Positions 1 to 8,580 of a stretch of 64,000 nucleotides of DNA are shown here, one piece after another. The notes beneath the pieces were generated by a model, which did not search any database, had not been told where the DNA came from, and was given only the letters and a program-made list of their open reading frames with translations. Positions within the stretch are counted from its first letter, which is position 1. Each line of letters begins with the position of its first letter. This DNA is from Arthrobacter zhangbolii (GTDB lineage Bacteria; Actinomycetota; Actinomycetes; Actinomycetales; Micrococcaceae): NCBI RefSeq assembly GCF_022869865.1, contig NZ_CP094984.1:868001-932000 (forward strand). The letters run 5' to 3'. Position numbers and translations under genes: made by a program.

Positions 1-360
1 AGCGTCGGGGTAATGCTGTAACGCTGCCCGGGCATCGGCCGCCACCCGGAGGGCAGCAGGGTCTGAACCCGCCAGGCTACGGGCGCTGTTGACCGCCAAC
101 ACACCGGTGGAAGTAATGAGATTGGCATTTGCCACCGCTGCTGCACGACTGTTGGCACTGCGGTTGACGCCTTCGGCGAGCAGGAAGAAACATATTCCAA
201 GCAGCAGAGAGATTGCCAGGTCTGCCCAGTTCGCGATGGTCCATGCTGAGGGGCATGTCAACCACGCGCCCACAGCGACGGCGAGTGAGGCGACACAGAA
301 GAACACACCAACGGTCAGCATCATGTTGGCTCTTCGAGGACCCCGCCCGGCTCGGGACAT
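1..360 (-). CDS. Small membrane protein, C-terminus cut by window edge
   Basis: The minus-strand frame is open from the ATG at 360 to the left edge (120 codons, no stop), so the gene is partial at its 3' end. A GGAGG ribosome-binding site lies about 5 bases before the ATG. Residues 13-35 and 43-62 look like two hydrophobic membrane segments separated by a short loop with WLTCPSAW. The following part, rich in Ala, Asn and Ser, looks soluble or helical and could be the start of an extracytoplasmic or cytoplasmic tail. I do not recognise the family. It is transcribed in the same direction as the esterase at 486 and lies 125 bases beyond that gene's stop codon; no clear terminator separates them. 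Confidence 0.55.
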   Translation of the reverse strand, partial: MSRAGRGPRRANMMLTVGVFFCVASLAVAVGAWLTCPSAWTIANWADLAISLLLGICFFLLAEGVNRSANSRAAAVANANLITSTGVLAVNSARSLAGSDPAALRVAADARAALQHYPDA

Positions 361-485
361 GCCGTCCTCCAATCCGCAGTCCGCCGGGGCAGCGGAGTTG
401 GACAGAGCCTAACCGGACCCGGGAAAACCCGGGAGTATCAACGCATCGGGACGTGGGGCCATACTCGCGAGGTCCTGCCCCCGCC

Positions 486-1511
486 CTACCCGTCGCCGAG
501 CTCTCTCTGCAGGAAGTCCAGCGCCGCCAGCTCGTCCTCGATGCCGCCGGCCTCGTGCCCGTTGAACGGCCACACCTCCAGATCCTTGGGACCGGCATAG
601 TTGTTGTATGCGGCGTAGACCGTGGACGGCGGAGTGATCGTGTCCATCAGACCCACGGAGAACAGCGCCGGCGCCTTGGAGCGCCGGGCCAAATGGACGG
701 CGTCGAAATAGCGCAGTGTTTCCATCACCCGGTCGGTGGACCCGCGATGGACGGCAAGGAAGTCACAGACTTCCCGGAAAGGGTACGCATCTGTGACGCT
801 CACCGCCCGCGGAATATCTGCGAGGTACGGGACAAAGGCGACAACGGCCGCCACTTCGGGGCAGAACGCGCCCGCCGCCAGCGCCACGGATCCTCCCTGG
901 CTCTGCCCCAATACGGCCACCCGGTCCGGATCCACGACGCCGCGCAGGTCGGCAGCACCGTCCGGACCGCCAATTTCGGCTGAATCCAGTGAACGCAGGG
1001 ACTGCACCGCCCGTACGGCGTCAGTAAACAGCCGTCGGTAGTAATAGGTCTCCGGATCCAGTATCCCGCGGGTCATCACACCGGGACCCTGCGGGCCGGC
1101 ACTGCCCGCGCCGTCGGGCGTTGCGCCCTTACTCCAGCCGGCGCCCTGGCCGCGGGAATCCATGTGAAGATGCGCGAAGCCGGCGGACGCCCAGAACAGG
1201 TTCTCGTGTGCGTCGCCGCGGCCACCGCCGTACCCGGCAAACTGCACCACACCCGGGATGGGGCCCTCGGTGCGCAGTGGCTGGGCCGGCAGCCGCAGCC
1301 AGGCGCGGATCAGTTCACCGCCGAAGCCGGAAAAGACGACGTCGTACAGTTCCACCGTGCGCAGTGTTGCCGGGCACGGGGTGACTTTCAGCGCCAGCGG
1401 GTAGAGCCGGGCATCGTCCAAGGTGTCTTCCCAGAACGCATCAAAGTCCTTGGGCTCGCTGGTGGTGCCGCGGTACGTGGCGAGCTGGTCGACAGGCAGA
1501 TCGGAGTACAT
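486..1511 (-). CDS. Acetyl xylan esterase / cephalosporin-C deacetylase family (CE7) alpha/beta hydrolase
   Basis: The 341-residue protein has the layout of the CE7 esterases, which remove acetyl groups from xylo-oligosaccharides and cephalosporin C. The nucleophile motif GQSQGG places Ser at residue 204, and Asp290 (GLMDTITPP) and His319 (NGHE) fit the rest of the triad. The RGQG motif at 120-123 is also typical. There is no signal peptide, so it should act in the cytoplasm on imported oligosaccharides. It is the last gene of a minus-strand set with a GH3 glycosidase 40 bases upstream and a sugar ABC importer, which supports deacetylation of xylan-derived sugars. The family assignment is strong and the substrate is inferred. 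Confidence 0.88.
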   Translation of the reverse strand: MYSDLPVDQLATYRGTTSEPKDFDAFWEDTLDDARLYPLALKVTPCPATLRTVELYDVVFSGFGGELIRAWLRLPAQPLRTEGPIPGVVQFAGYGGGRGDAHENLFWASAGFAHLHMDSRGQGAGWSKGATPDGAGSAGPQGPGVMTRGILDPETYYYRRLFTDAVRAVQSLRSLDSAEIGGPDGAADLRGVVDPDRVAVLGQSQGGSVALAAGAFCPEVAAVVAFVPYLADIPRAVSVTDAYPFREVCDFLAVHRGSTDRVMETLRYFDAVHLARRSKAPALFSVGLMDTITPPSTVYAAYNNYAGPKDLEVWPFNGHEAGGIEDELAALDFLQRELGDG

Positions 1512-1551
1512 CGGCGGGTCCTCGTTTTCAGTGCTTGTTCCGGTGCTGGTG

Positions 1552-3909
1552 TCAGGCCGGGGTCACGGCCGCGGGGCAGTGCAGCCGCCGGGTGTGGTCC
1601 ACCTCCCAGACTGTTCCGATCAGGCTAACCGGCAGGGCGGCGCGGATGTCGCCGCTGGAGGCCCCGAGTCGCAGTTCCAACTCTCCGGGCTCCACAATAC
1701 GGTGCCCGTCCCGGCCGGTGAAGGACGCAGCGTCAGCGGGCACAGTGAAGGACACCCGTGCGGACGCACCCGCGGCCAGCGGCACCCGGGCGAACCCGGC
1801 CAGCCGCTGCACCGGACGGACCACGGAGGCCACCGGATCATGCAGGTAGAGCTGGACGATCTCCGCGCCGTCGCGTTCGGACGTGTTGGTGACCGTCACG
1901 CCAACCGAGGTTTCCCCGTCGATACCGAACTCCGCCGGACCTTCCAACGCGGCATCGGACCAGGCGAAGGTGCTGTAGCCCAGCCCGTGGCCGAACGCGA
2001 ACGCGGGCGTCGGGTCAATGCTGGAAACGTCACTGGACTGTGCCAGCGGCGCCGCCAGGTAGGTGGAGGGCTGGGCGCCGGAGGAGGCCGGCACACTCAC
2101 CGGCAGCCGGCCGCTGGGATTGACCCGGCCGCTGAGTACCCCCGCCACGGCTGGTCCGCCTTCCTCGCCAGGGAAAAAGGCCTGCACTATTGCTGCTGCC
2201 CCGGTTACTGCACGGCCCAGCGCGTAGGGACGGCCGGTCAGCAGCACCAGGACCACCGGGGTCCCCGTGTCCAGCAGCGCCTCGAGGAACTGCTGCTGCA
2301 CGCCGGGCAGTACCAGCGATTCGGTGTCGCAGCCCTCCCCGCTGGTGCCGCGGCCAAACAGCCCGGACCGGTCACCCAGGACGGCCACCGCAACGTCCGC
2401 GCCCCGGGCCGCTGCCAGCGCGGCAGCGAATCCGTCGGTTTCCGGCCCGTCCACGCTGCAGCCCTGGGCCACGGTGATCTCGCTGTTCGGGAACTCGGCC
2501 CGCAGCGACGCGGCCACGGTGGGCAGCTCGATTCCGGCGGCCACTTCCGGATGCTGCACTCCCACGTGGGCGGGGAAGGAGTAACAGCCCAGGAAGGCCA
2601 TGGGGTTATCCGCATTGGGCCCGACGACGGCGATCCGTCCCGGCGCTGTCAGGGGCAGGACGCCGTGGTTGGCGGTCAGCACCAGTGCCTGTTCGGCCAC
2701 TTCGGCGGCCAGGGCACGGTTCTGCGGCCCGTCCAGGTCCACGGAACCCCGGACGGCGGCGGGGTCCGGATCCGTACCGGACAGGACCGGGGGTGCGGGG
2801 GACCAGTCCGGGTCCAGCAGGCCGAGCTGGATCTTCTGGGTCAGGACGCGGTGCAATGCCGTGTCGATGACGGCTTCGTCCAGCCGGCCGGACTCCAGCT
2901 CGGCCAGCAGCGGCTCGCCGAAGGCATCCACGGTGGGCAGTTCGACGTCGACGCCGGCGGTCAGCGCCGCCGCGGCGGCCTGGCCCATGGTGCCGGCCAC
3001 GCGGTGCAGCTCCTTGAGGAACCCGACCCCGAAGTAGTCCGCTACCACGGTGCCCTCGAACCCCCACCTGTCCCGCAGCAGCCCGGTCAGCAGGTCCCGG
3101 TCCGCGGCGGAGGGCACGCCGTCGACGTCGGTATAGGCGTGCATCACCGAACGCACCCCGGTTTCCCGCACCGCCATTTCAAAGGGGACCAGCAGGACGT
3201 CGTTGCGCTCGCGGACGCCGATGGACACGGGGGCGAGGTTGCGCCCGGCCTTGGACGCCGAATAGCCCACGAAGTGTTTGAGGGTGGCCACCACGCCGGC
3301 GCCTTCCAGGCCCCGGATGTAGGCGCAGGCGATACTGCCCACCAGATAGGGATCCTCGCCGATGGTTTCCTCCACCCGTCCCCAGCGGGCGTCGCGGACA
3401 ACGTCGAGCACCGGGGCCAGGCCCTGATGCACGCCCACCGAACGCAGGTCCGTACCGATGGCGGCCCCTACCCGGCCAATGAGCTCCGGGTTGAAGGTGG
3501 CGCCCCAGGACAGCGGCACCGGATAGGCGGTGGCACCCCAGGCAGCGAAGCCGGCAAGGCATTCCTCGTGCGCCATGGCCGGGATGCCGAACCGGTTGGC
3601 TGCGGCGATCCGCTCCTGGGTGCGCATCAGGGACAGGGCCCCCATCCCGGCATCCACCGGATGTGTGCCGAACGGCCGGGTGAGCTGGCCGAGTCCGTCG
3701 GGGAGCAGGTCCTCCAGCGGTACGGGTTCCTTCATGTCGTGCTGGTGCGGAGCCACCTGGCCGCCTTCGCTGGAGGCTCCCACCCAGACGCCGAAGAGCT
3801 GGGCCACCTTCTCGCGACGGGTCATCTGTGCCGCCAGCAGGGAAGCACGGTCCTCAGCGGTCCGGGAGGTGTCCCGCCAGGGGAGGTAATCAACGGTTGT
3901 TTCGCTCAT
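1552..3909 (-). CDS. Glycoside hydrolase family 3 beta-glucosidase/beta-xylosidase
   Basis: The 785-residue protein matches full-length GH3 enzymes. An N-terminal TIM-barrel domain (about 30-350) has RWGRVEETIGEDPYL at 175-189, the KHF motif at 211 and the nucleophile Asp291 in VVADYFGV. An alpha/beta sandwich domain (about 400-620) and a C-terminal fibronectin-III-like domain (about 660-770) follow. No signal peptide is seen, so it hydrolyses imported oligosaccharides in the cytoplasm. It starts 2 bases from the upstream permease stop, so the two are co-transcribed. The combination with a CE7 esterase favours beta-xylosidase (BxlA type) over beta-glucosidase, but sequence reading alone cannot decide. 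Confidence 0.9.
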   Translation of the reverse strand: MSETTVDYLPWRDTSRTAEDRASLLAAQMTRREKVAQLFGVWVGASSEGGQVAPHQHDMKEPVPLEDLLPDGLGQLTRPFGTHPVDAGMGALSLMRTQERIAAANRFGIPAMAHEECLAGFAAWGATAYPVPLSWGATFNPELIGRVGAAIGTDLRSVGVHQGLAPVLDVVRDARWGRVEETIGEDPYLVGSIACAYIRGLEGAGVVATLKHFVGYSASKAGRNLAPVSIGVRERNDVLLVPFEMAVRETGVRSVMHAYTDVDGVPSAADRDLLTGLLRDRWGFEGTVVADYFGVGFLKELHRVAGTMGQAAAAALTAGVDVELPTVDAFGEPLLAELESGRLDEAVIDTALHRVLTQKIQLGLLDPDWSPAPPVLSGTDPDPAAVRGSVDLDGPQNRALAAEVAEQALVLTANHGVLPLTAPGRIAVVGPNADNPMAFLGCYSFPAHVGVQHPEVAAGIELPTVAASLRAEFPNSEITVAQGCSVDGPETDGFAAALAAARGADVAVAVLGDRSGLFGRGTSGEGCDTESLVLPGVQQQFLEALLDTGTPVVLVLLTGRPYALGRAVTGAAAIVQAFFPGEEGGPAVAGVLSGRVNPSGRLPVSVPASSGAQPSTYLAAPLAQSSDVSSIDPTPAFAFGHGLGYSTFAWSDAALEGPAEFGIDGETSVGVTVTNTSERDGAEIVQLYLHDPVASVVRPVQRLAGFARVPLAAGASARVSFTVPADAASFTGRDGHRIVEPGELELRLGASSGDIRAALPVSLIGTVWEVDHTRRLHCPAAVTPA

Positions 3910-3911
3910 GT

Positions 3912-4730
3912 CTACTTTCCGCCCACGCCCATAAGGCCCTGGACCAGCGCTCGGCGCGCGAAGAGGTACACCAGCAGCACCGGAACCATGGAGAGCATCA
4001 CTGCGGCGAGGATGCCCGGCACGTTGATGCCGTACTGGGTTTGGAAGTTGAAGAGGCCCAGGGTGACCACCTTCGTGGCATCGGACTGGGTCAGGATCAG
4101 CGGCAGCAGGAACCCGTTCCAGCCCTGCAGGGCGGCAAAGACGGCAATGGTGGACAGCCCGCCCTTGGACAGCGGCAGCACCAAGCGGATAAAGGTCCGC
4201 CAGGTGCTCGCACCGTCCACTGACATTGCCTCATAAAGCTCAGGGGTAATGTCCCGCATGGTTCCCGAAAGGATCAGCGTGCAGATGGGCAAGGCAAAGG
4301 CCGCAGTGGGCAGGATGATGCCCAGCAGCGTGTCATACAGGCCCACCGAGTTGATCAGATAGAACATCGGCACAATCACGGCCTGGACCGGAATAGCCAG
4401 GCCCAGCAGGAAGAACCGGAAGATCAGCGTAGTGGCCCGGGACTGGCTGCGGACAATGGCGTAGGCCAGCGGCGGCACCACCAGCAGCACAATGCCCACC
4501 ACACCGGCGGTAACCAAAAACGTGTTCAGGAAATACCTGCCGAAACCGCTGTTGAACACCTCCAGGAAGTTGTCCAGGGTCAGGTTGGTGGGCAGTGCCA
4601 CCGGTCCGTTGGCACTGAAATCGGAACGGGTCTGCACGCTTGCCGCCACCATCACGTACAGCGGCAGGGCCACGATCAGGAGCCAGACGGTGACCGCAGC
4701 ACCGGCAATGTAATTGGGTCGGGTACGCAT
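3912..4730 (-). CDS. Sugar ABC transporter permease, MalG type
   Basis: This 272-residue inner-membrane protein has about six membrane segments and the EAA loop (EAMSVDGAS...LPLSKGG, about 168-191) that contacts the ATPase in carbohydrate-uptake-1 importers. It pairs with the MalF-type permease upstream, whose TGA shares one base with this ATG (TGATG), so translation is coupled. The system would import an oligosaccharide for the GH3 enzyme encoded downstream. No ATPase gene is present in the locus. It is probably controlled by the divergent LacI regulator. Confidence 0.9.
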   Translation of the reverse strand: MRTRPNYIAGAAVTVWLLIVALPLYVMVAASVQTRSDFSANGPVALPTNLTLDNFLEVFNSGFGRYFLNTFLVTAGVVGIVLLVVPPLAYAIVRSQSRATTLIFRFFLLGLAIPVQAVIVPMFYLINSVGLYDTLLGIILPTAAFALPICTLILSGTMRDITPELYEAMSVDGASTWRTFIRLVLPLSKGGLSTIAVFAALQGWNGFLLPLILTQSDATKVVTLGLFNFQTQYGINVPGILAAVMLSMVPVLLVYLFARRALVQGLMGVGGK

Positions 4731-5680
4731 CAGACTCCCTCCATGGTGCTGCGCATCTTGTCGTAGCCGGAGAGCTTGACCATGATCAGCGAGATGGCAG
4801 TGGCCACCACCACCAGGACCAGCGCAATGGCCGAACCCATGCCGAAGTTGTAGCGGCGGAAGGCTTCCTCAAACATGTAGAAGGCGGTGATGGTGGTATC
4901 CGTGCCGGGACCGCCGTTGGTCAGGATCAGCACCGTTTCGAAGGTGGTCAGTCCGCCCACCACCATCAGGATCACGGAGGTGATCATGCTGTTGCGCAGC
5001 TGCGGAAGCGTGATGGAGAAGAACTGCCGGATCCGTCCGGCCCCGTCCACCTCCGCGGCCTGGTACAGCACCGGCGGAACGGACTTGGCGGCGCCCTGGT
5101 AGATCAGCGTGTGGAACGGGGTGAACTGCCACATGCTCACAAAAATGATCACGCCGATGGCGGTGGACTGGTGGCCGAACAGGTTGCCGTCCCCGAACAG
5201 CCACCGGAACTGGGCCGGTACACCGAAGTTCGGGTCCAGCAGGGCGCGCCACAGTACGGAGATGGCGGCCGAAGAGAGCAGCAGCGGAAGGAAGAAGATG
5301 GCGCTGAGCACTGCACGGTTTCGCTGCGGGCCGGCGGCCCAGACGCCCAGCAGGATACTCACCGGCGTCTGGGTCACCACCCCCAGCACAATGAACAGCA
5401 GACTCAGCCACAGGCTCTTGAGCATCACCGAATCACCGGCGAGCGTCTGCCAGTTCTCCATGCCCACAAACTTCGGTTCCCCCAGCCCCGTCCAGGTCAT
5501 AAAGGACAGCACAACGACGGCGACCAGCGGCACTGCGGCGAATAGCAGGAAAAAGATGGTGGCCGGCAGGGTCCAGGCCACGCCCGGACGGTTGAGCCGG
5601 GCCCGGCCCGGCCGCACCGGAGAACCCTTGCCGGGGCTATCCGATGCGGCCGGAGGCCGGGGTGGAAGCAGAGTAGTCAT
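4730..5680 (-). CDS. Sugar ABC transporter permease, MalF type
   Basis: The 316-residue permease has a basic, proline-rich cytoplasmic N-terminus (about 1-33) followed by six predicted membrane segments. The EAA loop is visible as YQAAEVDGAGRIRQFFSITLP near residues 207-227. It forms the heterodimeric channel with the MalG-type partner. It lies 19 bases after the binding-protein stop and overlaps the next gene by one base, so binding protein, two permeases, glycosidase and esterase read as a single operon. The substrate is inferred from neighbours as xylobiose or a related beta-glycoside. Confidence 0.9.
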   Translation of the reverse strand: MTTLLPPRPPAASDSPGKGSPVRPGRARLNRPGVAWTLPATIFFLLFAAVPLVAVVVLSFMTWTGLGEPKFVGMENWQTLAGDSVMLKSLWLSLLFIVLGVVTQTPVSILLGVWAAGPQRNRAVLSAIFFLPLLLSSAAISVLWRALLDPNFGVPAQFRWLFGDGNLFGHQSTAIGVIIFVSMWQFTPFHTLIYQGAAKSVPPVLYQAAEVDGAGRIRQFFSITLPQLRNSMITSVILMVVGGLTTFETVLILTNGGPGTDTTITAFYMFEEAFRRYNFGMGSAIALVLVVVATAISLIMVKLSGYDKMRSTMEGV

Positions 5681-5699
5681 GGTTCGGCCTTCGCTCCGG

Positions 5700-7010
5700 C
5701 TACTTCTTCAGGGACTGCATGGCGGCAACAAAGCCGTCTTCGTCGATACTTCCGGCGAAGAAATCGGACACGGCGCTATGGATGGTGGGCGTTGCCGCCG
5801 GCGGGTACGCCTGGTCCCAGGAGAGCTGGAAGTTCGGAGCGTCCTGCACCAGGCCGAACTGGAAGCTGGCATAGTCCGGGTTGGCCGCCTGGTCCAGGAA
5901 CTGCTCGGTGTTGGTGGTGGTGGGCAGGTTGCCGATGGCCATGTGCTCCTGGACGAACTCATCCGAGTACATCAGTTTCAGGAAGTCGCGGGCGGCGTCC
6001 GGGTACCGGGTGTCCTTCAGGACCGAGTAGTAGTTATTGGTGTTGCCGACCAGGTTGGCGGCGTCACCCTTGCCGCCTTCGATCTCCGGAAATTCGCTCC
6101 AGCCCAGGCTGTTCTCCGCAAACTCAGGGTTGATGTCCTGAATGGTGGAGTACTCCCATGAGCCCATCAGCTCGAAGCCTGCCTCGCCGCTGGAGAGCAG
6201 GGTGTGGGAGCCGCCGTCGGTGAACTTCACCGACTGGAAGTTGGTGCCGAACGCCCCGGAATCCACGAGGTCGCGCAGCATACCCAATGACTCCCGGCTT
6301 TCCTCGGAGTCCCAGACCTCGGTGTCGCCCTCGAGTGCGGAGGCGAAGAGTTCGGGACCGGCCACCCGGTCATAGACGTAGGAGAACCACATCTGGGTGG
6401 GCCATTCGTCGCCGCCGCCCAGGGCGATCGGAGTCTTGCCGGCGGCCTTGAGCTTATCCACGGCGTCGAGCAGGTCATCCCAGGTCTGCGGGGGCTCGGA
6501 GATGCCGGCGGAAGCCAGAACCTCTTTGTTGGAGAAGAGCATGACCGGCTGGGTTCCCCGCATCGGAATGCCGTACGGGGTGTCATCCACCCTGGCGACG
6601 TCGAAGACTGAGGGCAGGAACGCCTCCTCGAGCTGCGGGTCCTCCTCGATGAAGTCATCCAGGGGCATCAGCAGATCAGCCTCCACGAAGTCGGAGATGC
6701 TGCCGCCGCCCCAGTTGAAGAAGATGTCCGGTGCTGCATCCGTGCTCATGACGGTTTGCAGCTTCTGCTGGTATTCCGCGCCCGGGATGGTGTCCAGCAC
6801 AACCTTCACATCGGAAGTTTCGTTGAACTTGTCGACCATGGCGTTTTCAACGTCGTTGCTGGCATCGCCGTACACCAGGACGTGGATCTCGTTTTCAGGA
6901 CGGTCTGAGCCTGCGGAGTCACTGCCTCCGCAGCCTGCCAGGGAGAGGCCGAGCGCCAGTACACCGGCGGCGGCCAGGACCGGGGTCCGTAGCGATGGGT
7001 TGTTCCTCAT
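5700..7010 (-). CDS. Sugar-binding lipoprotein of ABC importer
   Basis: The protein has 436 residues with a type II signal peptide. The lipobox LAGC puts the lipidated cysteine at residue 27, followed by a Gly/Ser linker. The rest reads as a family-1 extracellular solute-binding protein, with NEIHVLVYGD at the start of the first lobe and a recurring N-F-N-E pattern near 60. It captures oligosaccharide outside the membrane for the two permeases. A GGAAGG site 5 bases before the ATG supports this start. It is the first gene of the minus-strand operon, and the operator-like palindrome 7021-7033 lies just upstream. Confidence 0.9.
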   Translation of the reverse strand: MRNNPSLRTPVLAAAGVLALGLSLAGCGGSDSAGSDRPENEIHVLVYGDASNDVENAMVDKFNETSDVKVVLDTIPGAEYQQKLQTVMSTDAAPDIFFNWGGGSISDFVEADLLMPLDDFIEEDPQLEEAFLPSVFDVARVDDTPYGIPMRGTQPVMLFSNKEVLASAGISEPPQTWDDLLDAVDKLKAAGKTPIALGGGDEWPTQMWFSYVYDRVAGPELFASALEGDTEVWDSEESRESLGMLRDLVDSGAFGTNFQSVKFTDGGSHTLLSSGEAGFELMGSWEYSTIQDINPEFAENSLGWSEFPEIEGGKGDAANLVGNTNNYYSVLKDTRYPDAARDFLKLMYSDEFVQEHMAIGNLPTTTNTEQFLDQAANPDYASFQFGLVQDAPNFQLSWDQAYPPAATPTIHSAVSDFFAGSIDEDGFVAAMQSLKK

Positions 7011-7020
7011 TGAACACCTT

Positions 7021-7052
7021 CCGAAAGTTTCGGTATATTGATCGAAAGTTAC
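7021..7052. promoter_or_regulatory. Candidate LacI-family operator plus half-site
   Basis: CCGAAAGTTTCGG (7021-7033) is an odd-centred palindrome with six-base arms, and ATCGAAAGTTAC (7041-7052) repeats one half of it 20 bases away. It sits 11 bases from the binding-lipoprotein start and in the divergent gap to a LacI gene. CGAAA-TTTCG motifs are, from memory, used by xylobiose-type (BxlR) regulators in actinobacteria. Binding by the neighbouring regulator is inferred. Confidence 0.6.
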
Positions 7053-7070
7053 TTGACGCCGTCAGCATAA

Positions 7071-7094
7071 GTTGCGCGTAATGTGATGCGCAAC
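7071..7094. promoter_or_regulatory. Inverted repeat in divergent promoter region
   Basis: GTTGCGC (7071-7077) and GCGCAAC (7088-7094) form a perfect seven-base inverted repeat with a ten-base AT-rich spacer, 53 bases before the LacI start. The arms differ from the CGAAA-type palindrome nearby, so this could be a site for a second regulator or an autoregulatory site. No T-run follows, so it is not an obvious terminator. Confidence 0.45.
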
Positions 7095-7147
7095 ACTTTC
7101 TATAAACTCATTTCCGCTGTGTTGTTTCGAAGACTCTAAGGATCCCC

Positions 7148-8176
7148 ATGCCGCCAACTGCGCCGCAGAACCCCGTCACCCTGGCGGACCTCGCTGCCGA
7201 AGCCGAGGTTTCGCTCTCGACGGTTTCGAAAGTCCTCAACGGCAGGACCGACGTTTCCCGGCACACCCGCGCGAAAGTGGAGGCGCTCCTGGAGGACCAC
7301 GGCTACCGCCGGAAGGGAGGAGCCAAGTCCCGGCTGCTGGAACTGGTGTTCCATGAACTCGAGAGCGCCTGGGCGCTGGAAATCATCCGCGGGGTGGAAA
7401 ACGTGGCCCGTGAAAAAGGGCTGAGCGTGGTCCTGACCGAAAGCGGCACCCGGCATGCGCCCTCGCCCGAGTGGGTGGAAGGGGTGATTGCCCGCCGGCC
7501 GGTCGGCGTCGTGCTCGTTTTCTCCGACCTGGCGCAGGATTCGCGCCGCCAGCTGGAGGCCCGGTCCATCCCGTTTGTCATCATCGACCCGGCCGGGGAC
7601 CCGGCCCCGGACGTGCCCTCGGTGGGCTCGGCGAACTGGTCCGGCGGCATGATGGCCACCCGCCACCTGATCGAGCTGGGGCACACCCGGATTGCCGCCA
7701 TCACCGGCCCCGAGGACATGATGTGTTCCCTGGCCCGCATCGACGGCTACCGGTCAGCGTTGAACGCCGCCGCGCTGCCCCTGGACAAGGACCTGATCCG
7801 TTACGGCAATTTCCATGTGGACGGCGGCCGCGACCACGCCCTGGAGCTGCTGTCACTGCCGGACCGGCCCACCGCAATCTTTGCCGGCAGCGACCTGCAG
7901 GCTCTCGGGGTGCTCGACGCCGCACGGCAGCTGGGCATTGCGGTTCCGGAGGAACTGTCGATTGTCGGGTATGACGATCTGCAGGTGGCGCAGTGGTCCA
8001 GTCCGGCGCTCACCACGGTGCATCAGCCGCTGATCGAAATGGCCGAAGAGGCGGCGCGAATGGCGGTACGCCTGTATGAGGGGGAGCGGCCGAACAACCT
8101 GCGCCTGGACCTGGCCACCTCACTGGTGGTGCGCCAGAGCACCGCGCCCGTGGCTTCGTCGGTGGCGAAGCGGTAA
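7148..8176 (+). CDS. LacI-family transcriptional regulator (BxlR-like)
   Basis: The 342-residue protein has an N-terminal LacI helix-turn-helix (VTLADLAAEAEVSLSTVSKVLNG, about 10-32) and a periplasmic-binding-protein-like sensor domain (about 60-330). The usual hinge motif after the headpiece (GYxPN-xAR) is replaced by GYRRKGGAKSR. It is divergent from the ABC importer/GH3/esterase operon and probably represses that operon until an imported xylo-oligosaccharide binds. The CCGAAAGTTTCGG palindrome in the shared gap is the best operator candidate. Family assignment is secure; the effector is inferred. Confidence 0.9.
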   Translation: MPPTAPQNPVTLADLAAEAEVSLSTVSKVLNGRTDVSRHTRAKVEALLEDHGYRRKGGAKSRLLELVFHELESAWALEIIRGVENVAREKGLSVVLTESGTRHAPSPEWVEGVIARRPVGVVLVFSDLAQDSRRQLEARSIPFVIIDPAGDPAPDVPSVGSANWSGGMMATRHLIELGHTRIAAITGPEDMMCSLARIDGYRSALNAAALPLDKDLIRYGNFHVDGGRDHALELLSLPDRPTAIFAGSDLQALGVLDAARQLGIAVPEELSIVGYDDLQVAQWSSPALTTVHQPLIEMAEEAARMAVRLYEGERPNNLRLDLATSLVVRQSTAPVASSVAKR

Positions 8177-8190
8177 AACCCTAAGCCGGC

Positions 8191-8580
8191 TCAGACCGCC
8201 GGAGGGGACAGGACTTCCACCCGGTTCCCGAACGGGTCCCGGCAATGGAAGCGTTCATATCCCTCGAAGGTGTGCCGTTCCGTCCAGGAGACCTCGAAGC
8301 CGTGGGCCTGAAGCCGGCCGCCGAGTTCCTCCAACGCTGCCGCCGAGTCAAGGACGAATGCGGGATGCGCCTTCTTCGCCGGGACAAAGGGGGAGTCAAC
8401 ACCCAGGTGGATTTCCGCCACCACCGCGTCGCCGTCGAACGCCCGGAACCAGCAGCCGCCCCGCCCGGCCAGCGACGGCGGCTTGGGCACCTCGGTCAGT
8501 CCCAGTGCATCGGCGTAGAACCGCCGGGCTGATTCCTCGCCGTCGCTGGGTATTGATACCTGGACATGGTGTAACCGCAC
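8191..8580 (-). CDS. VOC-fold (glyoxalase/bleomycin-resistance-like) protein
   Basis: This 129-residue single VOC-domain protein has the paired beta-alpha-beta-beta-beta pattern: LHHVQVSIPS at the start, FYADALGL at 21-28, and the C-terminal FHCRDPFGNRVEVLSP. Metal-ligand positions are plausible (His5, Glu near 56 in AEIHLG, Glu in NRVEVL). Its substrate cannot be told from sequence. It converges with the LacI gene, whose stop is 14 bases away, and I see no hairpin between them. Confidence 0.8.
   Translation of the reverse strand: MRLHHVQVSIPSDGEESARRFYADALGLTEVPKPPSLAGRGGCWFRAFDGDAVVAEIHLGVDSPFVPAKKAHPAFVLDSAAALEELGGRLQAHGFEVSWTERHTFEGYERFHCRDPFGNRVEVLSPPAV

Noticed and set aside
1423-4236. 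Very long plus-strand open frame (937 codons) across the GH3 and permease genes
   Set aside because: It is antisense to strongly recognised genes, its protein is Gly/His/Gln-rich low-complexity with no family similarity, and high GC makes such antisense frames common.
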